Shown: positions 47,580 through 58,767 of the stretch, piece by piece
Layout: each line of letters starts with the position of its first letter
Position numbering within the stretch: the stretch's first letter is position 1
Assembly: GCF_017654505.1 (NCBI RefSeq)
Contig: NC_054543.1
Span: 28,030,525-28,094,524, forward strand
From: Polyodon spathula
Lineage: Eukaryota; Chordata; Actinopteri; Acipenseriformes; Polyodontidae
Direction of reading: 5' to 3'
DNA length: 64,000 bases
Position numbers and translations under genes: made by a program
Notes under the pieces: model-generated
Database searches by the model: none
What the model was told of the DNA's origin: nothing
Seen by the model: the letters and a program-made list of their open reading frames with translations, nothing else

Positions 47580-48283
47580 CTCACTTTTACAAGAAGTGAT
47601 GAAAATGCTTTGGGTAAAGTGAATTTTCTGCACCTCAAGGGGGATCATTTGCAAGATAACCCCAAACCGAACATGACAAGATTTTGTCTATCTAAAAAAC
47701 TAATTTAACCCCAAGCTGATGGGATCATATTTCAGCTTGGGATCCTAACATCCACTGACCTGTTTGCACAGATCATGTGGGTAAAGATTTTTTAAATTGT
47801 AATCTTTGTGAAATTTGCAAATAACTAGGTTCATATACAAGCACACAATGGCTTTCGCTGTTGTAATCAAACTGTTTCTATGCAAATTGGAGATTATTGG
47901 TTATTTTGTTAACTTTAATTATACAGGGCGATTTCACAATATTGTCGGAACTTCTGCTCATACATTGACATACGGACATGCTTTTCTAAATAGTTTTGGA
48001 ACCAGAATCGAAATACCTGGTTCTGAACTTATTCCAAAAATCTCCTCAAATGCACATCGCTAGATAACAATAAGAATAAACTGTGAAATTCAGATGTGTA
48101 ACATAACATGGCAACAGGCATAAATGGAATGGCTGCTTTGTTCTGATTGGACCATATTATATTCACATGACATACTGGCAGCGAAGTTGCTTCGTAGCAA
48201 GCACTTCTGACGATGTGTTCACGATGTGTTCTTATAGTGCACAAGTCAGTGAGTACATCACTGGCACATTGTGTTTAAGTAGT
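47580..48283. other. Intergenic, nothing recognised
   Basis: No gene or known repeat seen. Confidence 0.45.
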
Positions 48284-48949
48284 TGTGGCAGGAAACTGTG
48301 TTAAGGTGACCCAGACCAGAAGGAAGCACAACAAAAACAAAGGTACGGTGCAGTGGCGTGGGCGCCATTTTATTTAAAGTAAACAAAAAATAAATTAAAT
48401 ATTTAAACAAAAATAAACACTCGTTCAAAGAGCAAAATAAAAAGTTTGAAATAAAACAAATTTCGAACACAAAAATAAACGCTAAGGTCAGGCTGAGCAG
48501 CTGCCTTCACTGATCCTTGTATTCTTTTAAACCATCTCTCGCTCTCCCGTTCTCCCCTTCTGAACACCCACACCTCGAACATGGAGAGCTGCAGGCTTTT
48601 TATACAGGTGACCATCTCCCGTTTAGCAATAAATTAATCACTTAATTCGGGAGATGTCCACCTTCTGCACAGGTTTTAATTATTAACGTGGATGGGCTTC
48701 CCATCCACGCTGCAAAACAAAACGCATGGCCGTTTATCGTCATTTATCCACATATACATTTAAAACAATAACACAAAAATGCATGGCTGCGCAGTCATAC
48801 AAATAATAAACAAACAAAACACATGGTGGTTCGCCGTCATTTATACACAAATATAAATCAATAAACAAATACAAAATAACACGAGGCCAAGGGGGAGACC
48901 CCGTTCTAAAATAAACATTGTACAGGGCTGCTTGCCCTGTTTCATATAC

Positions 48950-49144
48950 CCCCCCCCCCCCTTGTGCAAAGCACACATGGCCCCAACGGCCACCTCCCCC
49001 CTTAGTCTCAATGTCCCGGAAGAGGGGTCTGGAGTAATCCATGGGGGTGGCCACGGTGGGATGTCCTCCTCCCCCCATGTCTTCCTGGCTGGTAGCTCCC
49101 TCTTCCGGGGCTTCAGCCACTGTTCCTCCTGCCACGAAAGTCTC

Positions 49145-49176
<32 letters not shown>

Positions 49177-49389
49177 TCTTCATGGTCAGCAGCTCCCCTT
49201 TGTGGGGCTCTGACCACCATACATCCTGCCACGAAAGTGCGGCTGGGGGCGCTGGTCTCCTGACCTCCCCCCCCTTCTTTGTCACCGGCTGCCCCCTTTT
49301 CTGAGGCACCAGCCCTGGTGCTTCCTGCGCTCCTGCAGGACTAGTACCGGCTCCAGGCGGCTCAAGCCAGACAGTGGCCCCAGGCACGA
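48950..49389 (-). pseudogene. Remnant of the Pro/Gly-rich ORF of the LTR element
   Basis: The minus-strand frame contains GAGTSPAGAQEAPGLVPQKR then EEGATSQEDMGGGGHPTVAT with PMDYSRPLF and KGGGGRWGHVCFAQGGGG. Nucleotide blocks GACATCCCACCGTGGCCACC and CCCATGGA match 58,630-58,660, where the same text is read in another frame. The ORF is broken by poly-G/C runs. Confidence 0.6.
48951..49177. repeat. Two poly-C runs
   Basis: C-tracts at 48,949-48,960 and about 49,147-49,175 (about 30 C). They are read as poly-G on the element strand. The second coincides with an ORF and may be an expansion or assembly artefact. Confidence 0.85.
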
Positions 49390-49552
49390 TGTGGCGCGGG
49401 CGCCGTTTTACTTAAAGTAAACAAAAAATAAATAAAATATTTAAACAAAAATAAACACTTGCTAGGTTTGAAATAAAACAAATCTCGAGCACAAAAATAA
49501 ACGCTAAGGTCAGGCTGAGCAGCTGCCTTCACTGATTCTTATATTCTTTTTA

Positions 49553-49735
<183 letters not shown>

Positions 49736-49957
49736 GTTCTCCACTTCTGAACACCCACACCTCGAACATGGAGAGCTGCAGGCTTTTTATACAGGTGACC
49801 ATCTCCCGTTTAGCAATAAATTAATCACTTAATTAATTCGGGAGATGGCCACCTTCTGCACGGGTTTTAATTATTAACGTGGATGGGCTTCCCTTCCACG
49901 CTGCAAAACAAAACGCACGGTGGTTCGCCGCCATTTATCCACATATACAAGTATATA

Positions 49958-51003
49958 AGTTTCCTTAATTTTAAGTAAGAAAACACAACGCCCCCTTTTA
50001 TTTGGCTAAAACGCCCTCCTTCCCACCCTCTTGGATGTAAACGCCCCTTTGGCTTCAAAACGCCCCATGGTTGTAATTTTCGGTGCTTATATTTAGCTCT
50101 TTTTAGTCTTCCACATTAAAATCCCTATGCTCGTGGCTACATTCTTCTGGGGTTTTGTGTGTGTAAGCATTTTTGTACATTTTGTCACAATTCTATTTTA
50201 AATCCTCTGTATGTTAACTGTAATACAGCTTTATTTTAACTGTAATACAGCTTTAACCCGCTAACAAGTCTCCATCCTGATTGTAATCTTGTTTTAAATC
50301 TCACACACTGTGTCTCCAATAGAAATGTAGGAAAGTGCTGTCAGTCAATAGTTGGGGCAGATTTAAAGTATTCAGAACTAATCAATGATAGACACAAGTC
50401 AGGAAGGTGTGACATTGCCCAGTAGCACATGGAAATGTATTTATTATTATTTTTGTAGTAGGTTTTATTTTTTTTATGTGAAAAGGGTCAACGTGAATAG
50501 ATTAACCATTTCCACAGTTTTTCTGGTGTTTTCCAGTGTTTATTGGCTATCCACTGATTTTATTTTTATTTTTTTGTATCGGGGGTGTTTTATCTGGTTT
50601 TATCAGTTAAAACCAAAAATCAGAAGCCCTATCTATAATGTGGACATCCCCTTCCTCCATGCATTAAGTTGCCAAGTTTGATGTGAACAGTTACCATTGA
50701 TCATTGTGGTTTGAAAGACCTAAAATCAGCATGAAGCAAGCAGCGACCAGGCTGTATATTACTATTTCAGTCGTAGTTGAAGTGACTATACTTCTCTTTA
50801 TAGCCATAGACTCATTTATATGTGTAGAACATTCTGTATTTGGGAAAAGAGTATATTTAAAGGGAGTACTATCTACATTTCCTATCCTTTTGTAACTTTG
50901 CAAACTTTTAAAAATCACAGATTCACAGGGGAAATTACAGCAGCACATCCATTCAGAAGCAACCCCCGTGATTTGGAAAGGATATTCGCGAATCATTGCA
51001 AGG
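49958..51003. other. Upstream region of the chemokine receptor gene
   Basis: Contains AAACGCCC repeats (49,988-50,067). A donor-like AAGG|GTAAAT at 51,003-51,004 could end a 5-prime untranslated exon. No clear TATA box is identified. Confidence 0.35.
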
Positions 51004-51086
51004 GTAAATTAGGCAAGCAGATCAGTTCTGCATTTTAATCATTTAACCACAAAACAAATTTAAAATGTACTCTCTGCTTTGTTGCA

Positions 51087-51118
51087 GGTGGATGGGAAAC
51101 TTTTCAGACACAACTAAT
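51087..51118 (+). CDS. Candidate first coding exon of the cxcr gene
   Basis: After TTTGTTGCAG (acceptor ending 51,086) lies GTGG then ATG (51,092) reading MGNFSDTTN, followed by a possible donor GTACTA at 51,119. Joining to GGC at 51,340 keeps phase and gives an N-terminus of about 45 residues before the first Cys, with N-glycosylation sites NFS and NIS, as is usual for chemokine receptors. The donor is weak and another start exon could be used. Without a transcript this is a hypothesis. Confidence 0.3.
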
Positions 51119-51337
51119 GTACTATATGGGCAACAGTGCAAAAGCATCTGTAATTTGAAAAATGTAAATAAAGCAGAAACAAAAGTAAAGAACCCATATT
51201 ATAAGATATTAAACAATTACATTTTTTTTTTAAATTAAGACATTATCCTTAGGAAACTTGATAGTTAAAATCCTTAAGATCCTACATTTGCACATTTTAT
51301 CACATTTACTAATATCACCTTTATTTTTATTTTACAG

Positions 51338-52416
51338 AGGGCATTAACTATTCCATCTCCTTCGACGACTGGGACTTGTCAGATTTTGAAAACATATCTG
51401 CAACATATGACCCTACCTTCATTCTTGACCCCAAAACAATCATCTGCCAACCACTGCAGATCAATCCAGCAGTGAACTCTGCTATTTGCGCCATCTATGC
51501 TCTAATTTTCCTGCTTGCAGTGCCAGGGAATATCATAGTAGGCATTGTGATTGGGTGTAACCACCGTTTGCTCACCCCCTCTGACATCTACGTGTTAAAC
51601 TTAGCGGTAGCCGACACCCTCTTCGCTGTCACCATCCCCTTTTGGGCGGTCAGTACCATCCATGGATGGATTTTCGGAGATGCTATATGTAAAATGGTCA
51701 GCCTGGTCCAGGAGGTCAACTTCTACAGCAGCATCCTGTTTCTAGCTGTCATCAGTGTTGACCGCTACCTTGCCATTGTTCGAGCAGTCCAGACACGAAA
51801 GCAGAGACAGCCATTTTACAGCTGGCTTACCTGTGCTTCTGTCTGGGTTGTGGGAGTACTGCTATCCCTGCCTGTTCTCTTCCACTCAGCCTTTAAGCCG
51901 TCCAACTCAGAGAATACAGTGTGCTACGAAAAGTATGACCCAGAAACTACTGCAGAGTGGCGCTTTGCCACAAGGCTCCTCCGGCACTCTCTGGGATTCC
52001 TCCTGCCACTGACAGTCATGCTGGTCTGCTATGGCATCACTATCTGCCGACTCCTGCAGGCACGCAGCTTTGAGAAGCAGAAAGCCATGAAGGTGATTGT
52101 GGCTGTGGTGCTGGCTTTCCTCATCTGCTGGATGCCCTACCACTTGGTGATAATTGGCGACACTCTGATCAGATTTAAATTGGTCTCTTACACCTGCGAG
52201 ATCAGCAACTCCATCAGCCTGGGCATCTTCATCACCCAGAGCCTGGGTCTGCTCCACAGCTGCATCAATCCCATCCTGTATGCCTTTGTGGGGGAGAAAT
52301 TCCGCCGGAACTCCCTCAAGCTGCTTCATAAATGGAGGCTGGTAGAACGGGGTTCCACGTCGGTGTTCAGCAGGTCAACTTCTCACTCCTCAGAAACTAA
52401 CAATATGATGATGTAA
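51338..52416 (+). CDS. cxcr1: CXC chemokine receptor, CXCR1/CXCR2-like, main exon
   Basis: A seven-transmembrane Gi-coupled receptor that guides neutrophil migration; ligands of the group are CXCL8-type chemokines. The exon opens at the acceptor TTTTATTTTACAG (or two bases later) and the frame starts GINYSISFDDWDLSDFENIS, an acidic, Tyr-containing N-terminus for ligand binding. Four extracellular Cys typical of the family are seen (IICQ, AICKM, TVCYEK, YTCEI). DRYLAIV lies at 51,760-51,780 after TM3, CWMPYHLV in TM6 and NPILYAFVGEKFR at 52,267-52,305 in TM7. The tail is Ser/Thr-rich (SRSTSHSSE), a GRK/arrestin target, as in fish CXCR1. The TM6-TM7 stretch (DTLIR, LGLLHSC) fits CXCR1/2 better than CXCR3, 4 or 5. 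No stop or shift. I use cxcr1 loosely; one ancestral CXCR1/2 gene is equally possible. Confidence 0.9.
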
Positions 52417-52444
52417 ACAGGTGGTACTTTTCTTATGGGTGTGT

Positions 52445-52450
52445 AATAAA
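52445..52450 (+). promoter_or_regulatory. Polyadenylation signal candidate of cxcr1
   Basis: AATAAA 29 bases after the stop codon. A second AATAAA at 52,797-52,802 would give a longer 3-prime UTR. Which is used cannot be told from sequence. Confidence 0.4.
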
Positions 52451-55029
52451 ACAAACCTGTATACTGCCTGTATAGTGCAACTGCCTGTTGCACTGGCTCG
52501 CAACCACTAAAGAGGAGCGAGAGTAATCTTAACTAATGTATTCTAGTTGTTTTGATTCCATTTGTATCATTTTGTGTATCAGTCATCAAATGATGGAGAC
52601 TTTTTAAAACACAGAAGTTAGTTTTCCTGTGGTTCCAGTGATGTCCCTAAGTACTTTTTGTTTTACCAGAGCATAACCATTAACTTGTTCCCCCTGCTAC
52701 ACTGCCCCTAGTGGATGCAAGAAATACATCAGTAAGAAATACTACATTTTCCAAACAGTTCAGATGATCCCAAGCAAGCAATATACAGTAGCAATAATAA
52801 AAATATTTTTTTCTTTCAATTGGCTGGTGAAAATGTAAAAAAAAAAAAAGCCTTACTGCAAGAGAGAATATGGGATTGTGTAAGCTGCCGGAAAAACATG
52901 TTTCTGTATTTTAAAGAAAGGATGTGATCTGAGGTACGAACATATTGTGCAAGAATCCAGAAGTGATGGTTCAGGCAGGGAACTCACTTTTAACCTTAGA
53001 TCAAAACACGTGCATATTGTAGGCGCTTCCAACACCAGAACAAATTGTCATTCGAATAGCTGGTGCCTTTTGTTAAACAATATGTCCACTGATCAGCAAG
53101 GAAGGGATTTATATCTTACCTTAGTCCATTATGGCCAGAGCGCTCCTTCTCCTCCCCAAGCTTTTTGGCTTTTTCATCCTGCCCCCTCTCCACTTCTCTG
53201 CAAGCTAATTTATGGGTAGGGGTATCTCGAACTGCGAGGCCAAAGGCTAAAGAAAATACCATAAAAATCTGTATAATGTAGTAGTGTTGTCTAATCTATG
53301 CTTTATTACATAATCTATTGCATGAGTTTCCTGACTGAACCAAGATATACCATTAATACTGATAGATATTTAGTACTAATGAGGATATCAGTGCAAGGTT
53401 ACCCATTCAGGATTTTGTGGGGCCCACAAAATAAATGTGCTTTTGAAACATGTCTGTAAAATAAATCTGAATGTAAAGACAAGTTGTTGTAGTCATCATT
53501 TGTCTAAAGAGACAGTTGTTTGTCCAAATGTGTGTCTAAATTGCTGGAGAAAAAAGGCAGGAGCCTCTAGTATGTTGTTATGCTATCTGTTGAGCAATAT
53601 CACACACTACAAAACAATATTGTTGTCTCTCTAAAAACATTAAAGAGCCATATTTATCGTATGTATTTTAAAACAATACTCGTGAGATTTATTACTTGCT
53701 TTTGTTTTCCACAGAGGATATGGTGGTTTTCAAGCTCCCCTGAGCTAGCTGTTCTGGCTGCCTCTGGCACCTATAGCAGTGACCCGAGCAGCCTGCTACA
53801 CTACATAGCTTGATGCTGTTCATTCTGTTGCACATGTAAACATCTAAGGAGTTGCTGTTGCTTTTGAACTTTTAGCCTACATTTTAGCCTACAAGAGATT
53901 GTCCAAATGTATGGCCAATTCGGAATATAGATTTTTAATTACAGTACCTTAACCATCCACTACAGGCAGAGATGCTATAGATCTGACCAGTGATAGTTTG
54001 ATAAAATGGATATACTCCAGTCCCCCACTAAAACACAATTAAGATTGCAATGCATAAATAAAAAAATATATACAATAGTTAACACAAAAGTTGGCCAAGT
54101 AAGATAATTAAAACACAAAAACGCTGCTAAATACATGTTTAGTTCAGACCTGTCTGCACTCTGTTATCAAAGTCCAGTTGAATCTTTTTCCTCTTTCTTC
54201 GCCACATTCCCCTCGGTTGCGCTGTTAGTCTTTCAGCTGCAGGGCATATACTCAAGCGATATCAGCAAGACCCAGCACACTCAGAGAAGTTGTACAGGCA
54301 CGGGGACGGGTAATCATCAGCACACACACAGTGTCAGACCAGGAACAGAAGCCTTCAAGCACAACATGCAGCATCAGGCACAGCAGCTCGTATTTAAAAG
54401 AGACAAAAACCATACAATAATTTAAACAGACCCCATACAAAACAGAAACTAGCTCAACACTGATTCTGAACAGCTGGCTTTTGAATCTACCGGGAGCGGA
54501 GTTTGGGGGACAGGCCACTTGCTTTACAGCCAATCGTAAGATCTTACAATCATTCAATTGAACCTTGTTGAGCTCTATAATATGCTTCTTACATGCCATC
54601 AAATTAAGAAAATCACTCATGCAAGACAAACTAAGTAAAAATGTGCACAAAAAGTAAATAGTTATAATAATTGGTGATAATAAATAAGTGCAAAAATCAT
54701 GTGATATATCAAAAACACGCAATAAATATAAATACAGTGTTACATCCGCATCAGGAAATGTACCACAGCTGCCATCCTAAAGCCAATGACATGTCTCTAA
54801 ATGTGTATGATTTTATACAGCTCATAATTACCCGCTTTTACAATTGTAAGAAGAGCTGCAGTTTTTGGAGTGTCAGCAATTGTCAAAGTGCAAGGCAAAA
54901 TCCTTACATCTCATCTCATCTGTTTAAACTAGCTTAGTATTCCAGATCCCGCCGAATTCCATGCTCTTTTCTTCATTTGAATACATATCAATATCATTTA
55001 AATGGATTCATGATGACAAAGTGCTAAAA
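52451..55029. other. Downstream of cxcr1, nothing recognised
   Basis: AT-rich; no second receptor gene and no clear repeat. The stretch 54,130-54,560 is GC-richer with LTR-like feel but no ends were found. Confidence 0.45.
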
Positions 55030-55345
55030 ACGTTGGGTTACTTACCATAACTCTCGTTCCCTGAAAGAGAAGACGACCACCAATAATTAAACATATGGGA
55101 TATGCCTGCCCATTGGGTATTTATCGCTGAATTTTCTATACAAGAGCTGCTGATAGACCCCTTCCTGGGATGATGCATTCGGTCCTGCCCACAGAGGGGA
55201 TAAAACTGTCATCCAAAGGAAGCCATTTCTCTTTTTCCATTGAACCCGTGAGGGTGACCGATGCGACCTTGCTGTTGGTGGTCATCTTCTCTTTCAGGGA
55301 ACCAGGGTTAGGTAAGTGACCTAACATTCCCTTTCAATTCAAAGA
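55030..55345 (-). repeat. DIRS terminal repeat (3-prime end of element)
   Basis: 55,055-55,260 matches 62,140-62,330 in the same plus-strand sense (TGCCCATTGG, GAGCTGC-GATAG-CCCCTTCCTGGGATGA, TCGGTCC-GCCCAC, AACTGTCA, AAGCCATTTCTCTTTTTCC). In a DIRS element lying on the minus strand this is the inverted terminal repeat of its 3-prime end. Confidence 0.8.
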
Positions 55346-55439
55346 TGACCACCAATGACATTACGTATGGGATAATGTATACCAGAGCCATCATGAAGGA
55401 GAAGGAATGGCAGCATATGAGGGACGCACAAGCATTGTC

Positions 55440-56053
55440 TAACCCAGAGGTTTGCGGTGTGAACTTACACCCTCAAGGAACCTTTAAGGCGGTAGAACCA
55501 AGAGAAAGTATGTGGCATAGCCCAGCTAGCTGCAGTACAAATATCAGACGTTGAGGCACCTCTGAAGAGGGCCCAGTATGTAGCCAACCCTCTAGTGTAG
55601 TGTGCGGCTACCCTACTAGGTGGGGGCTAGCCAGCACCATAATACGCAGTTCAGACTCTATCCACAATCCAATGTGACAGACGTTGCTTAGAGATGGACT
55701 GTCCTAGGGTCCATGTCCCATGACAGTCGAAGAGGTGGTCAGATTGACGCAGGGCTCTTGTCCTGTGCACATAGTATATCAATGCCTGCACTGGGCAAAG
55801 GAAATTCAATCTCTCATCTTCCCTTGTTGAAAACGGGTGGATGGAAGAACTCCAGTTCCACAGACTGATTAATGTGGAAGGCTGTGATCACCTTGAGGAG
55901 GAAAGCAGCCGTTTTGTGCACAGAGACATCCTGCTGCCATCCTCCCAAATACGCATGCAGGAGCTGTACACAGACAGACTGACCCGCTACTTCAGCTCTA
56001 TTGAGTGTAAAGGATCAAACAGGGCCTTCATGAGAGCCTCCAGTACAATATTA
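55440..56053 (-). pseudogene. DIRS tyrosine recombinase (C-terminal part)
   Basis: The minus strand reads from LNIVLEALMKALFDPLHSIE through LCPVQALIYYVHRTRALRQS and SKQRLSHWIVD to HYTRGLATYWALFRGASTSD with ICTAASWAMPHTFSWFYRL. The catalytic H-x-x-R box (HYTR) and the terminal Tyr (FYRL) are present. These enzymes insert DIRS elements without target duplication. Stops and small shifts (for example a stop after IVDRV) break the frame. The gene is cut at 56,053 by the LTR element; the other side resumes at 59,245. Confidence 0.85.
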
Positions 56054-56058
56054 AGGCT

Positions 56059-56680
56059 TGTGGCAAAGTGTCCTTCCCCTGTGTTTATTTATTATTTGCT
56101 TTATGTATAAATGTGATGGCAAAAAGCCGTGTTTTGTATATTTTTATTATTTGACATACCTCTTGCGAATGTATGACTGTCAGCTACTGATTGCTAAACT
56201 GGCTGACAGTCACGCAGTTAATAAACTTGTGCAGAATGTGACCGAGGGGTAATTAAGAGCTAGTTAATCCCTCGGTCATGATTATAAAAGCCTGCCGAGT
56301 TTCTTCTTTGGAGGAGTGCTGTTCAGAGGAGCGCACGAGAGCAGAAAAAAGAAATGTAAATAAATATAAAGAAATCTAAGGATCAGTGAAGGCTATTGCC
56401 CAGCCTGATTAGACCAATCGTTGAGTGTTGTAGCGTTCGTAATTATTTTATTTAAACCTTTATTTTCTTTTAATTATTTTGTTTAAACCTTTATTTTCTT
56501 TTAATTATTTTGTTTAAACCTTTATTTGCTCGGTGATCCAAATGTTTTGTTTGTTTAAATCTTTTCTTTATTTCTGTTATTTAAAATAAAATGACGCAAG
56601 CGACATTTACACCCTACCTGCAGTATCTGTTTCAGTTTCTGCTTCTGGCCTGACGTCACCACACATGCCATTCTGTCACA
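56059..56680 (+). repeat. 5-prime LTR (622 bp)
   Basis: TGTGGCAAAGTGTCC...TTCTGTCACA. Contains TATAAAAGCC (about 56,282) and AATAAAATG (about 56,585). Holds three copies of a 31-bp unit (TAATTATTTT-TTTAAACCTTTATTTTCTTT, 56,440-56,532) that the 3-prime LTR lacks. Confidence 0.92.
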
Positions 56681-56796
56681 TGTAGTGTCCTCGTGGGATC
56701 CACTACAGCCTCCGACTCAGGCCAGAGAAAGCTACTGCACGTCTTTTTTTGTGTGTTTTTGGGAAAACTAATTTTGAATGGAGGACCAGGAGATGA

Positions 56797-57924
56797 AGGA
56801 ATGAGTGTCAAGTATGGGCCGAGTTGAGGAATCTTGCGGCGGAGTTGTGTCCCGACTGTGGGGTGTATGGGTACATGTTGGCCATATGCCCAACGCAATA
56901 TGAAGAGGAGGAACTAGCACCTAAATGGGAAGAGCCTGTGCGCCCAGTGCCCAGATGGTGGGGGCCACGAGTGTTTAGCACCCAGATGGTGGGGCCGGGA
57001 GAGTTCAGGGCCCAGACAGCAGGACCACAAGGTTCCAGTGCCCAGACAGGGGGACCACGGGAATCCAAAGCCCAAAAGGCAGCTGTTCCCACCTCCACCA
57101 GCAGAGGAAGAATACCTGCTGTCACATCTCCACCAGCAGAGGAAGAATGCCTGCTGATTTTGCCTCCAGAGCCAGAGGGAGAGGAGCCGTCCCCAGTGCC
57201 AGAGGGAGAGGAGCCATCGCTGCCTTCTCCAGCGCCAGAGGGAGAGATCCCCCTACTGCCATCTCCAGCGTCAGAGGGAGAGGTCCCACTGCTGTCTCCA
57301 GAGCAAAAGGGAGAAGCTCAACAGTTCCCTGTAAATGAGGGAGAGCCCACCAGTCCGTTGCAAGTGAGGGAGAGCCGCACCAGTCCCCTGCAAGTTAGGG
57401 AGATCCACACCAATCCCCTGCAAGTGAAGGAGAGCCGTACCAGTACCCTGCAACAGAGGGATAGATGCACCAGTCCACTGCAAGTGAGGGAGAGCTGCAC
57501 CAGTCCCCCCACTGCTCCCCTCGCAACAGTGGGAGCCTACATGAACGGCTTCTCCCATGCACCCTTGACGACACGTGGAGGCAGCGGTCCTCTGATGTCC
57601 CACGATGAGGATGTAGGAAGTGGTCCTCTGATGTCGACGACGGGTAGATGTGGTGACGGGGATCCTCACTGCCCACCTCCACCACCACTAGGAGCAGAGC
57701 AGCAGGAGCTGACTCTGCCTCCACCACCTCTAACGGCCGGAGCGGAGCAGCGGGAGCTGCCACTGCCTCCGTCGCCTCCACCAGCAGAGGGTGAATACCT
57801 GCTGGTTCTGCCTCCACCGGCGTGGGAGGGCTGCTTACCGCTCCCACCTCCACCACAAGACTGCCTGCAACTTCCCGCTCTACCACTAAAGGAAGGACCA
57901 GGACGTGATGCTGGTGGTCCTTAG
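56797..57924 (+). CDS. Pro/Glu-rich repetitive ORF with a CPxC motif
   Basis: A frame open from 56,797. No reliable ATG is visible near its start, and an MEDQEMKE run just upstream is one frame away, so a frameshift or ribosomal slip is possible. Near the N-terminus LCPDCGVYGYMLAICP looks like a degenerate zinc-knuckle (C-x2-C ... C). Tandem units follow: WGPRVFS/GPGEFRAQ/GPQGSSAQ, then PEGEEPS/LPSPAPEGE, then eight copies of a SPLQVRESRTS-type unit (57,350-57,510) and finally LPPPPL/EGEYLLVLPPP units. No enzyme domain. Possible roles are a gag-like RNA-binding protein or a decayed host-derived sequence. Function unknown. Confidence 0.6.
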   Translation, partial: RNECQVWAELRNLAAELCPDCGVYGYMLAICPTQYEEEELAPKWEEPVRPVPRWWGPRVFSTQMVGPGEFRAQTAGPQGSSAQTGGPRESKAQKAAVPTSTSRGRIPAVTSPPAEEECLLILPPEPEGEEPSPVPEGEEPSLPSPAPEGEIPLLPSPASEGEVPLLSPEQKGEAQQFPVNEGEPTSPLQVRESRTSPLQVREIHTNPLQVKESRTSTLQQRDRCTSPLQVRESCTSPPTAPLATVGAYMNGFSHAPLTTRGGSGPLMSHDEDVGSGPLMSTTGRCGDGDPHCPPPPPLGAEQQELTLPPPPLTAGAEQRELPLPPSPPPAEGEYLLVLPPPAWEGCLPLPPPPQDCLQLPALPLKEGPGRDAGGP

Positions 57925-58053
57925 CAGCCCTTGCATAGGCTGCAGAGGGAAGCATGGGAAAGAATCACCCGGCTGCAGTATCCATGAAGAGGACCAAACC
58001 AGCACCCCAGCTTGTCCTGACTCCCCTCATCCTCCAAGGATGCCTGCCTCGCT

Positions 58054-58710
58054 TTGCCTAAGGATGCCTGCTGCTCCACATCGCCTGGGATTGCCTGCTG
58101 CTCCGCATCGCCTGGGGTTGCCTGCTGCTCTGCAATGCCTGTGGAGCCTCAGGGTACAGGGTATGAGGCAGAAGTGAAGCTCCCGCTGCCACTTGTATGG
58201 CCAATGGTGCCCCTCCCAAGTTCATCTCCCGAGGGTCCGCTGCTGCTGTCGCCTCCTGAGGGTCCGCTGCTGCTGTCACCTCCCGAGGGTCCGCTGCTGC
58301 CGTCGACTGAGGTCACTGCCAGCTCTGCTTCGCCTGAGGTCGCTGCCAGCTCTGCTTCACCTGGGGATGCTTATTCGCCATCACCTGAGGAGGCCAGTTC
58401 AACATCACCTGGAGGTTGTTTGCTGATGACCTCTGGGGATTTGCTGGGGCTGGAGAAGCCAGCCTATGCACTGTCAGCACATCTGCTGACAGCATTGCCC
58501 CTGGCAGTTTTTCCGCTGCCAGTGGTGCAACAGGATAAAGCAGCCTTTCTGCTGCCAGGAGTGTCCTGGCTGGAGGAGCCAGCTGGTGAACGGTCAACCT
58601 GGCCACTAGCATTGTTGGGTTGGGAAGAGGACGTCCCACCATGGCCACCCCCATGGACCATTGTTGCCCCTGTTTCTGGGCTGGAAATATGTCTGGGACT
58701 TTGGGACTAA
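58054..58710 (+). CDS. Second repetitive ORF of the LTR element
   Basis: Begins MPKDACCSTSPGIACCSASP, then repeats LLLSPPEGPLL (three times), SSASPEVAA and ends LGWEEDVPPWPPPWTIVAPV with SGLEICLGLWD before a stop. It is in a different frame from the first ORF and probably continued it before a frameshift near 57,925-58,050. Its last 120 bases are the part shared with the element at 48-49 kb. Function unknown. Confidence 0.5.
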   Translation: MPKDACCSTSPGIACCSASPGVACCSAMPVEPQGTGYEAEVKLPLPLVWPMVPLPSSSPEGPLLLSPPEGPLLLSPPEGPLLPSTEVTASSASPEVAASSASPGDAYSPSPEEASSTSPGGCLLMTSGDLLGLEKPAYALSAHLLTALPLAVFPLPVVQQDKAAFLLPGVSWLEEPAGERSTWPLALLGWEEDVPPWPPPWTIVAPVSGLEICLGLWD

Positions 58711-58767
58711 GGGGGGAGGGAAGTGGCCTTTGAGGCCAGGTGTGCTTTGCACAAGGGCGGGGGTATA

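Noticed and set aside
51907..52329. 140-codon minus-strand ORF
   Set aside because: Shadow of the chemokine receptor gene in the opposite strand; codon pattern belongs to the receptor.
53700..53815. Acceptor-like TTTTCCACAG with short ORF downstream of the receptor, possible extra exon
   Set aside because: Frame closes after eight codons and no receptor homology is present; the receptor already has its stop codon.
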